Of a stretch of DNA of 5,468 nt, positions 1 to 5,468 are shown piece after piece (position 1 is the stretch's first letter; each line of letters starts with the position of its first letter). The translations under genes and the position numbers were made by a program. Below the pieces are notes generated by a model. The model worked only from the letters and a program-made list of their open reading frames with translations. It was not told the DNA's origin and ran no database searches. Origin of the DNA: DATLYH01 sp035575035 (GTDB lineage Bacteria; Planctomycetota; Planctomycetia; Gemmatales; Gemmataceae); NCBI GenBank assembly GCA_035575035.1, contig DATLYH010000329.1:1-5468 (forward strand), given 5' to 3'.

Positions 1-89
1 AGGGGCGAAGCAACGCTTCCCCTCTCCCCCACAGGGGGGCGAGGGGCGAAGCAACTCCTCTCCTCGCCTCCAAAACGGGAGAGAGGGGA
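1..89. repeat. G/C-rich intergenic palindromic repeat
   Basis: A 14-base direct repeat (AGGGGCGAAGCAAC) occurs at 1-14 and again at 42-55. Between them, the pyrimidine-rich arm at 16-30 pairs with the purine-rich arm at about 35-51, with one mismatch and one bulge, around a short ACAG loop. A second, weaker hairpin is formed by the C/T-rich stretch at 55-71 and the G/A-rich stretch at 76-90. There is no T-tract after either stem, so a classical intrinsic terminator is not supported. This is probably a dispersed intergenic repeat lying just ahead of the ABC-GNAT gene, and any promoter for that gene may lie within it or beyond the left edge. No convincing -35/-10 pair was seen. Confidence 0.5.
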
Positions 90-110
90 GTGATTCAAGG
101 CACTCACCAT

Positions 111-1232
111 ATGAAAGCCAGCATCACCGTCTCCTCAGTCATCATCGAAACACCGCGGGTTCTCCAGGTGCGCGGTATGTTCGATCTGCCGCCGGCCGAG
201 CACTCGGTCGAGTCGTGGGAGGTTGATCTGCCGCTGGAGGAACGATCCTGGCACATCGGCCTGATCGTCGGGCCGAGCGGGTGCGGCAAAAGCACCATCG
301 CGCGCCGCCTCTGGCCTGAAGAGACGGCCCGCAGTTCGCAACTCGACTGGCCGCGCGACCGCTCCCTCCTCGACGGCTTCCCCGCCGACCTGCCGATCAA
401 GGAGGTGGTCGCCCTGCTGTCGTCGGTCGGCTTGTCGAGTCCGCCGGCGTGGCTGCGGCCGTTCCATGTGCTCTCGACCGGTCAGCAGTTCCGCGTCATC
501 CTGGCGCGGTTGCTCGCCGAGGCCGGCCAACAGCCCGGCTGCGTCTGCGTCCTGGACGAGTTCACTTCGGTGGTCGATCGTACCGTCGCCCGGATCGGCA
601 GTGCCGCGTTGGCCAAGACCGTCCGGCAGCGCGGCCAGCGTTTCGTGGCGGTGACGTGTCATGAGGACGTGCTTGACTGGCTGCAACCGGATTGGGTCTA
701 CCGGCCGGCGGAACGGCTCTTCGCCTGGAGGTGTCTTCGATGCCGACCGCCCATCATCCTGGAAATCGTTCGCTGCCCGGCATCGGCGTGGCCGCTCTTC
801 GCACCGCATCACTATTTGAGCCATCACCTCAACCGGAGCGCCGTCTGTTTCCTGGCGTCGTGGGAGGAGCGGCCGATCGCCTTCTCGGCCTGGCTGCCGT
901 TTGTCGGTGCCGGCCCGCCGACACGGCGCGAGCATCGCACGGTCGTGCTGCCGGATTATCAGGGAGTGGGAATCGGCAATGCCTTGTCGGCGACCATCGC
1001 CAGTATGTGGCAGGCGCTCGGTTACCGGGCCACCTCGACAACCACCCATCCGGCGATGATCCAGAGCCGGCTGCGCTCGCCGCTGTGGCGGATGACGCGC
1101 GGTCCGGCCCTGGCCGGACGGGAGCGGAAGCTGGTCAAGCTGAAACATGCCACCACGCGCCTGACGGCCGGTTTCCGCTATGTGGGTCCGTCTATGCCCA
1201 AAGAGCAGGCGCTTGATCTTCTCGGTTGCTGA
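111..1232 (+). CDS. ABC-type ATPase fused to GNAT (Mom-like) acyltransferase domain
   Basis: The 373-residue product is numbered from the ATG at 111. It has an N-terminal ABC-type nucleotide-binding domain: Walker A GPSGCGKST (54-62), signature LSTGQ (121-125), Walker B VCVLDE (145-150), a D-loop-like SVVD (153-156) and a switch histidine in TCHED (H184). From about residue 215 a GNAT-like domain follows, with HHYL near 233-236 and an acyl-CoA-loop-type QGVGIG at 284-289. The order matches COG2401, an ABC ATPase fused to a predicted acetyltransferase. There are no membrane segments, so a transporter role is unlikely; it is probably cytosolic. The C-terminal half also resembles the phage Mu Mom DNA-modification fold, but its substrate cannot be read from sequence. 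ATG 111 is preferred because AAGG lies 10 bases upstream. A GTG at 90 (380 residues) is possible, but the purine-rich stretch before it leaves too little spacing. It is probably co-transcribed with the next gene. Confidence 0.85.
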   Translation: MKASITVSSVIIETPRVLQVRGMFDLPPAEHSVESWEVDLPLEERSWHIGLIVGPSGCGKSTIARRLWPEETARSSQLDWPRDRSLLDGFPADLPIKEVVALLSSVGLSSPPAWLRPFHVLSTGQQFRVILARLLAEAGQQPGCVCVLDEFTSVVDRTVARIGSAALAKTVRQRGQRFVAVTCHEDVLDWLQPDWVYRPAERLFAWRCLRCRPPIILEIVRCPASAWPLFAPHHYLSHHLNRSAVCFLASWEERPIAFSAWLPFVGAGPPTRREHRTVVLPDYQGVGIGNALSATIASMWQALGYRATSTTTHPAMIQSRLRSPLWRMTRGPALAGRERKLVKLKHATTRLTAGFRYVGPSMPKEQALDLLGC

Positions 1233-1241
1233 GCCGGCGGC

Positions 1242-1246
1242 GGAGG
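1242..1246 (+). promoter_or_regulatory. ribosome binding site for the helix-turn-helix gene
   Basis: A GGAGG lies six bases before the ATG at 1253. It decides the start in favour of that ATG over the upstream TTG at 1226, which overlaps the end of the ABC-GNAT gene. Confidence 0.8.
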
Positions 1247-1252
1247 ATAGAT

Positions 1253-1723
1253 ATGCGCATCGACCTTGACACTCTGGTGAGCACCGATCCGCCGATGACC
1301 GCCGAGCGGCAGATCCTGGCTGCCATCCGGCAGGGGGTCTATCCCTGGGTGGCGGCGGAGGCGGCCGGCGTCTCGCGGGAACAGTTCCAGCTCTGGCTGA
1401 AGTCGAACAAGCGCCGCTATCGCCGGTTTGCCGTCGAGGTCCGCAAGGCGCAGGCTCAGGCCCGGATGCAGGCCGAGATGGCCCTGTTCAGCAATGACCC
1501 GCGCTCCTGGCTGAAGTCCGGTCCCGGCCGTGAGGCCAACGGCGAGCCTGGTTGGTCCAAGGAAGTGCCTCCCCACCTCGACAAGGAGCCGCCGGCCGTC
1601 CATCCTCTCGAAGATCCTGCCTGGCGCGAGTTGTTTGACCAGATCCTCGCCGCACTGGCTCCCTATCCCGAGGCGCGGGCGGCATTGGCCGAGGTGCTAA
1701 GGGCGCAGTCCGCGTCCCGCTGA
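1253..1723 (+). CDS. helix-turn-helix protein resembling phage terminase small subunit
   Basis: This 156-residue soluble protein begins 20 bases after the ABC-GNAT gene and is probably in the same transcript. Residues 23-50 read as a helix-turn-helix: an ILAAIRQG helix, then PWVAAEAAGVSREQFQLWLK. The next segment (about 55-78) is rich in basic residues and alanine and looks like a long amphipathic helix. Then comes a PRSWLKSGPGRE motif (83-93) and a proline-rich linker. The C-terminal region (about 120-153) is predicted helical. This order of G-x-x-x-x-AA-x-x-AGV and W-L followed by a helical K/R/A-rich stretch recalls small DNA-recognition subunits of phage terminases, which bind packaging sites. 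No large terminase is visible here, so a stand-alone DNA-binding or regulatory role is equally possible. The TGA stop lies inside a REP-like repeat, so the original C-terminus may have been altered. Confidence 0.75.
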   Translation: MRIDLDTLVSTDPPMTAERQILAAIRQGVYPWVAAEAAGVSREQFQLWLKSNKRRYRRFAVEVRKAQAQARMQAEMALFSNDPRSWLKSGPGREANGEPGWSKEVPPHLDKEPPAVHPLEDPAWRELFDQILAALAPYPEARAALAEVLRAQSASR

Positions 1724-1787
1724 CGCCGGCCGCTCGCCTCTCGAACCGGCCGGCTGACGCCGGCCGCTCGCCTTGCGTGAGCGGGCC
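1719..1787. repeat. REP-like palindromic repeats, left flank of transposase
   Basis: Two copies of a 21-base sequence starting GCTGACGCCGGCCGCTCGCC lie at 1719-1739 and 1753-1773. The second belongs to a fuller unit at 1745-1787. That unit contains a perfect 8-base stem, CGGCCGGC (1747-1754) with GCCGGCCG (1759-1766), closed by a TGAC loop. A second stem pairs CCGCTC (1764-1769) with GAGCGG (1779-1784). The two stems share 1764-1766 and cannot both form fully. The unit matches 2472-2514 at 42 of 43 bases. It lies between the convergent 3' ends of the helix-turn-helix gene and the transposase gene and may act as a bidirectional transcription barrier, although no T-tract is present. Confidence 0.85.
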
Positions 1788-1796
1788 ACGGTAGTA

Positions 1797-2342
1797 TTAA
1801 GTTGCCGGTGGTATCCCCGGGTGCCTCCAGGTTAAAAGAGGGTTCTCCTGCTCGTCCAAGACATACCGAATCGCGGCAAGCAGGTACTTCTTGGTCTTCA
1901 CAGCGCGGGTCGATCCCGACTCACTCCACCAAGACCCGTTGGAGGGAGTTCCCCAGCGACGATTCAGACAGCGACTCCCGTAACTCTTGAAGTCTCGAAG
2001 CAATGCCGTAGGGGCCGGGTCACCGGGGACACCCACGATTAGATGAACATGGGTGACCAAGATCGCAACTGCCAGCAGTGTCCAGCCACGGTACTTGGCC
2101 GTTTCCTGAAGTTGGGACAGAAGGACGTTGGCCTGATCCTTCGTAAGCCCGAGAGGCTCTCCCTTCATGATGCTGTGCGCGTACTTGCAAAGCCCCGGAT
2201 TGTCTGCATCCGTGGGAGTGCCCGGCCGATTATGGATCACCCGTTCGCCCGTATCATCCCGTATCGGGCTGACGAACCCTCGCTCATCCCCAGGTAGCCA
2301 GGTCCCATAAGTGTGCCACGTCAGGAACCAGGTTCGGCCCAT
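1797..2342 (-). CDS. IS200-like / REP-associated Y1 tyrosine transposase
   Basis: This 181-residue protein belongs to the HUH single-strand transposases that cut and rejoin DNA at hairpin ends. The N-terminus has the family-typical aromatic strand FLTWHTYGTWLPG (6-18). The metal-binding HUH motif appears as THVHLIVG with H98 and H100. A WWSESGST stretch (138-145) precedes a helix holding the candidate nucleophile Y160 (AAIRYVLDEQENP). The length suits a single-domain Y1 transposase, with no TnpB-like partner. All key residues are present and the frame is open throughout, so it may be active. The ATG at 2340-2342 is supported by GAGGAG five bases upstream. A sampled 60-base stretch (2041-2100) is about 57% GC, against about 82% in an equal stretch of the PSD1 gene (4261-4320), which fits horizontal acquisition. 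The flanking palindromes are its likely substrates. Confidence 0.88.
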   Translation of the reverse strand: MGRTWFLTWHTYGTWLPGDERGFVSPIRDDTGERVIHNRPGTPTDADNPGLCKYAHSIMKGEPLGLTKDQANVLLSQLQETAKYRGWTLLAVAILVTHVHLIVGVPGDPAPTALLRDFKSYGSRCLNRRWGTPSNGSWWSESGSTRAVKTKKYLLAAIRYVLDEQENPLLTWRHPGIPPAT

Positions 2343-2347
2343 GTGTG

Positions 2348-2353
2348 CTCCTC
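2348..2353 (-). promoter_or_regulatory. ribosome binding site for the transposase gene
   Basis: On the minus strand, GAGGAG is followed by CACAC and then the ATG. The sequence GAGGAGCACAC is one base different from GAGGAGTACAC, found on the minus strand in the adjacent repeats at 2388-2398 and 2452-2462. Confidence 0.7.
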
Positions 2354-2361
2354 ACTTGCCC

Positions 2362-2387
2362 GGCGAGCGGCCCGCGTGAGCGGGCCG
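2362..2387. repeat. perfect 8-base hairpin, rearranged repeat copy next to the transposase
   Basis: CGGCCCGC (2368-2375) pairs perfectly with GCGGGCCG (2380-2387) across a GTGA loop. The bases at 2362-2370 (GGCGAGCGG) are the reverse complement of the CCGCTCGCC found in the left-flank unit at 1764-1772. The left arm of this copy is therefore inverted relative to the others. Confidence 0.7.
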
Positions 2388-2535
2388 GTGTACTCCTCGG
2401 CGCCCGCACCGGCCGGCTCACGCCGGCCGCTCACCATGCGTGAGCGGGCCGGTGTACTCCTCGGCGCCTCGACCGGCCGGCTGACGCCGGCCGCTCGCCA
2501 TGCGTGAGCGGGCCAGTGTATCCCCCAGCGCCTCA
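2374..2535. repeat. 64-base tandem repeat array, right flank of transposase
   Basis: Two full 64-base units lie at 2408-2471 and 2472-2535, preceded by a partial unit at 2374-2407 whose first 31 bases are identical to 2438-2468. Each full unit contains the CGGCCGGC/GCCGGCCG stem (2410-2417 with 2422-2429; 2474-2481 with 2486-2493) and the CCGCTC/GAGCGG stem (2427-2432 with 2442-2447; 2491-2496 with 2506-2511). The loop of the first stem is TCAC in one unit and TGAC in the next. The last unit is the most diverged at its 3' end. The array stops 8 bases before the end of the PSD1 gene and fills the gap between that gene and the transposase gene. Confidence 0.88.
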
Positions 2536-2543
2536 GGAGATGG

Positions 2544-5468
2544 TCACTTATTCAGCACCTCGTCCAGATTCATCAACTCGTTCACCACCATCGTCCAGGC
2601 GGCCAGGGTGGACGCATCGAGGCTCGGGTCCGCCTTCGACTCGCCCACGGCGATGAGCTTGGCGGCATCCTCCGGGTGCGCCTGGTAGTAAGCGAGCAGC
2701 TCGTCCAGGCTGCGCCGCACTACCCGCAGCTCGGCGGCGCGGAATGGCCGTGCCAGTAACCGGCGGGCGATGAAGTCGATCCGCTCCTCGATCGGGCCGC
2801 CGCCTTCCTTCAGGGCCGTCTGGGCCAGGTGGCGGGCGGCCTCGACGAACTGTTCATCGTTGAGGGTGACAAGGGCCTGCAATGGGGTGTTGGTCCGCTC
2901 GCGGCGGACCGTGCAGACTTCGCGGCTGGGGGCGTTGAAGATGTCCATCGACGCCGGCGGGGCGCTCCGCTTCCAGAAGGTGTACACGCTCCGGCGGTAG
3001 AGGTTCGGGCCGCTGTCGCGCTGGTAGTTGCGCGTGTTGCTGCCGATCATCGCCACCGCTTCCCAGACGCCGTCGGGCTGGTAGGGTTTGACGCTCGGGC
3101 CGCCGACCTTGCGCACCAACAGCCCACTGGCGGCCAGGGCATAATCGCGGATCATCTCGGCGTCCATGCGGAAGCGCGGGCCGCGCGACAACCGTCGATT
3201 CTGCGGGTCCTTCTGTAACTTCTCCGGGGTTGTCACCGCCGCCTGCCGATAGGCGGCCGAGGTCACCAGGAGTTTGAAGAATTTCTTCACGTCCCAACCG
3301 CCCTCGCGGAACTCCACCGCCAGCCAGTCGAGCAACTCGGGATGCGAGGGGAGATCGCCCATGACGCCGAAGTCGCCGCTGGTACGGACCAGGCCGGTGC
3401 CGAAGACTTCCTGCCAGAAGCGATTGACCGTCACCCGGGCGGTCAGCGGGTGCTCGGGGAGCAGCAGCCACTGCGCCAGGCCGAGGCGATTCCGCGGCAG
3501 CTCGGGCGGCATCGGCGGCAGGAACGCCGGTGTCGCCGCCTTGACCGGCTCGCGCCGCTTGTCGTACTCGCCGCGGAACAACACGTAGGCCATTGGCTCG
3601 TCCGGCCGCTCTTGCATGACATGGGCGACCGTGCCGCGCGCCTTGATCACCGCCTCTTCCTGTTGCAGGGTGCCGAGCCGGCCAGCCAGCGCCTGGTAGG
3701 CGGCATCAATGGTGAGCAGCCAGCCGTCGAACAGCTCGTTCGTCTCCGCCGCCGACCGCTTCTCCGCCGGCTGAGAGAGCAGCCAGACGGCCCGGGTCGC
3801 CCGCGCCAGCCGGGCTGCCTCCCCGCCGTCCAGGGCCCGGTCATAGATGCGCACATCCTGAAGCAGGAGATTGTTCAACCGGGAAGAGGTGTACCGCTGA
3901 GCAATCGTCAGCGGGACGGTTGTCCGGATGGTGTTCCGGAGGCGGTCCTCGACGATCCGGACCGGCTCGGGATTGCCGTTGACGTACAACCGAACGCCGG
4001 CTGCCTTGCCCGAGCCGTCGTAGGTCATCACCAGGTGATACCACTGGTTCGGCTGAAGCTGCGTCTGCCCCAGCACCTTGAGGGCATCTTCCGGGAATTG
4101 ATGAATGATATGGGCGCCAACCCGGTCTCCCTCGATCCACAGGTCCCAACCGCGGAAGCCCTTCGTATCATCCATCCGAGCGACGACAGCGCCGGTGGTG
4201 CCGCGCCGCGGGATGCGGACCCAGACGCCGACGGCGAACGCCTGGTCCTTGTCAAAGTCGCCGCCATCCGCCACCTGGAGGGAGCCGCCGGGCTGGCTGC
4301 GGAACGCCCGGGCGGCGACGTGCCCCTTGTCCCAGCTGAAGCCGCCGTCCAGCGTGACGGTGCGGGCCATGCCGTTCACCATCAGGTTGATCGTCTTGCC
4401 CTCGCCCTCGTTCAGGCCGGCGTGCAGCCGCAGGCCATCCCGCGGGACCTGGGCGGCCAGCTCCTCGGCTCGAGCCTCCTTCAACCATTGGTCAAATTCG
4501 GGCCGGGCGGCTTGCTTGCGGGCCTCGGCCTGCTTGCGGACCTCGGCCAACTCGGCGGACAGGGCGTCCCAGCGCGGCCGATCCTCCGGCGTGGGTACGA
4601 CAACGACCGGCGGCGTGTCCTTGATGTTGCCGTCCATCGCCCCCTGGGTGGTGTTGTTGAAGAAGGCGGCCAGCTGGTAAAACTCGCGCTGGCTCATCGG
4701 GTCGAACTTGTGCTCGTGGCAAACGGCACAGCCGGCGGTCAGCCCCAGCCAGACCTGCGCCGTTGTCTCCACCCGATCGCGCGTGTACAGGACGAGATAC
4801 TCCTCGGGGATAACTCCCCCCTCATTGGTGGTGATATTGCAGCGGTTGAAGCCGGTGGCGATCTTCTGCTCCAGGGTCGGGTTAGGAAGCAAGTCGCCGG
4901 CCAATTGCTCGACCGTGAACTGGTCGAACGGCAGGTTCCGGTTAAAGGCGTTGATCACCCAGTCGCGGTAAGACCAGATTTCGCGGTAATTGTCGAAGTG
5001 GATGCCGTGGGTGTCGGCGTAGCGGGCGGCGTCCAGCCAGAATCGGCCGCGGTGCTCCCCCCAGTGCGGCGACTGCAAGAGGCGATCAACGAAGCGCTCG
5101 TAGGCGTCGGGGGCGGGATCATTGACGAAGGCCTCCACCTCGGCCGGTGTCGGCGGCAGACCGATCAGGTCCAGGCTCAGCCGACGGGCAAGGGTCCGCC
5201 GGTCGGCCTCGGGAGCAGGCTGGAGGCCCTGCTTCTCCAGCTCGGCGAGAATGAAGCGGTCGATGGGGTTGCGGACCCAGGCGCTGTTCTTGACGGTCGG
5301 CAGCGGCGGCCGCACCGGCGGGATGAACGACCAGTGCGGCTGATACTCGGCGCCTTGCTGAATCCACTGTTTCAGCTTCGCCAGTTCTTTCGGCGACACT
5401 TTTTTCTTGGTAACGGGCGGCGGCATGGCCTCTTCGGGATCGGTCGACAGGATGCGGCGAATCATCTC
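2544..5468 (-). CDS. PSD1-type planctomycete cytochrome c domain protein with LamG insert (5' partial)
   Basis: At least 974 residues are visible. The reading frame continues past the right edge: the codon before the ATG at 5463-5465 is GAG, so that Met is internal. Numbering is from that Met. Residues 1-40 (IRRILSTDPEEAMPPP and following) are the C-terminal end of a PSCyt1 cytochrome c domain; its heme motif lies outside the window. DUF1549 (PSCyt2) spans about 44-280 and contains a CxxCH motif, CAVCHEHKFDP (C246, C249, H250). A charged, probably coiled-coil linker (298-345) leads to a concanavalin-A-like LamG domain (about 345-555, with WYHLVMTYDG and VRIYDRALDG). DUF1553 (PSD1) fills about 655-930, including NRFWQEVFGTGLV and RERTNTPLQAL. 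The family is thought to be exported, possibly acting in surface redox or polysaccharide binding, but its function is unproven. The usual DUF1501 partner does not follow it here. Confidence 0.9.
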   Translation of the reverse strand, partial: EMIRRILSTDPEEAMPPPVTKKKVSPKELAKLKQWIQQGAEYQPHWSFIPPVRPPLPTVKNSAWVRNPIDRFILAELEKQGLQPAPEADRRTLARRLSLDLIGLPPTPAEVEAFVNDPAPDAYERFVDRLLQSPHWGEHRGRFWLDAARYADTHGIHFDNYREIWSYRDWVINAFNRNLPFDQFTVEQLAGDLLPNPTLEQKIATGFNRCNITTNEGGVIPEEYLVLYTRDRVETTAQVWLGLTAGCAVCHEHKFDPMSQREFYQLAAFFNNTTQGAMDGNIKDTPPVVVVPTPEDRPRWDALSAELAEVRKQAEARKQAARPEFDQWLKEARAEELAAQVPRDGLRLHAGLNEGEGKTINLMVNGMARTVTLDGGFSWDKGHVAARAFRSQPGGSLQVADGGDFDKDQAFAVGVWVRIPRRGTTGAVVARMDDTKGFRGWDLWIEGDRVGAHIIHQFPEDALKVLGQTQLQPNQWYHLVMTYDGSGKAAGVRLYVNGNPEPVRIVEDRLRNTIRTTVPLTIAQRYTSSRLNNLLLQDVRIYDRALDGGEAARLARATRAVWLLSQPAEKRSAAETNELFDGWLLTIDAAYQALAGRLGTLQQEEAVIKARGTVAHVMQERPDEPMAYVLFRGEYDKRREPVKAATPAFLPPMPPELPRNRLGLAQWLLLPEHPLTARVTVNRFWQEVFGTGLVRTSGDFGVMGDLPSHPELLDWLAVEFREGGWDVKKFFKLLVTSAAYRQAAVTTPEKLQKDPQNRRLSRGPRFRMDAEMIRDYALAASGLLVRKVGGPSVKPYQPDGVWEAVAMIGSNTRNYQRDSGPNLYRRSVYTFWKRSAPPASMDIFNAPSREVCTVRRERTNTPLQALVTLNDEQFVEAARHLAQTALKEGGGPIEERIDFIARRLLARPFRAAELRVVRRSLDELLAYYQAHPEDAAKLIAVGESKADPSLDASTLAAWTMVVNELMNLDEVLNK

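Larger units (their letters stand above)
1719..2535. mobile_element. RAYT-REP composite element (transposase plus flanking hairpin repeats)
   Basis: A Y1 transposase gene is bracketed by hairpin repeats of the same family and the same orientation: two copies on the left (1719-1787) and two and a half on the right (2374-2535). This is the arrangement described for REP-associated tyrosine transposases with their REP sequences. Exact element ends and any target tetranucleotide cannot be fixed from one copy. A classical IS200/IS605 insertion, with independent repeats nearby, is the alternative. Confidence 0.6.

Noticed and set aside
135..1148. A 337-codon open frame on the minus strand opposite the ABC-GNAT gene
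   Set aside because: It is rich in arginine, glutamine and proline with no recognisable domain, and lies opposite a gene with clear Walker and GNAT motifs. It is a GC-driven shadow.
692..1216. A 174-codon plus-strand frame overlapping the GNAT half
   Set aside because: It overlaps the well-supported frame, has no motifs and looks like composition-driven read-through in a high-GC gene.
1724..1796. Rho-independent terminator between the convergent genes
   Set aside because: The stems are strong but no T-tract follows on either strand, so only a repeat call is made.
2374..2535. CRISPR array
   Set aside because: The units are directly tandem with a 64-base period and no unique spacers between repeats, and no cas genes are present.
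2854..3471. A 205-codon minus-strand frame inside the PSD1 gene
   Set aside because: It overlaps the conserved DUF1553 region in another frame and is arginine/proline-rich without domain features.
4105..4680. A 191-codon plus-strand frame opposite the PSD1 gene
   Set aside because: It is antisense to the LamG and linker coding region, with no motif and a serine/arginine-rich shadow composition.

Overview
The window looks like a high-GC chromosomal segment from a planctomycete, most likely a Gemmata-like lineage. The strongest clue is a long minus-strand gene that combines the planctomycete-specific PSCyt1 end, DUF1549 (PSCyt2) and DUF1553 (PSD1) domains with an inserted LamG-type lectin fold. 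No database search was possible, so the taxonomy is inferred from domain content and composition.

Layout from left to right: (1) positions 1-89 are a G/C-rich intergenic palindromic repeat. (2) Two plus-strand genes 20 bases apart follow, probably one transcript. The first encodes an ABC-type ATPase fused to a GNAT/Mom-like acyltransferase domain (COG2401-type architecture). The second encodes a small helix-turn-helix protein resembling phage terminase small subunits. Together they suggest a phage-derived or DNA-handling cassette. (3) Positions 1719-1787 hold REP-like palindromic repeats, the first of which supplies the stop codon of the helix-turn-helix gene. (4) On the minus strand, 1797-2342 encodes an IS200-like / REP-associated Y1 tyrosine transposase with an HVH metal motif and a candidate catalytic tyrosine. 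(5) Positions 2362-2535 hold a 64-base tandem repeat array whose core is almost identical to the copy on the other side of the transposase (42 of 43 bases). (6) Positions 2544-5468 on the minus strand hold the PSD1-type cytochrome gene, which runs off the right edge and lacks its N-terminal part.

The most distinctive element is the transposase with its flanking hairpin repeats (about 1719-2535). It looks like a complete RAYT/REP unit lodged between the 3' ends of two unrelated chromosomal genes. The transposase gene is clearly lower in GC than its neighbours where sampled, which fits a mobile origin. The ABC-GNAT/helix-turn-helix pair is the second point of interest because its biochemical role is not established.
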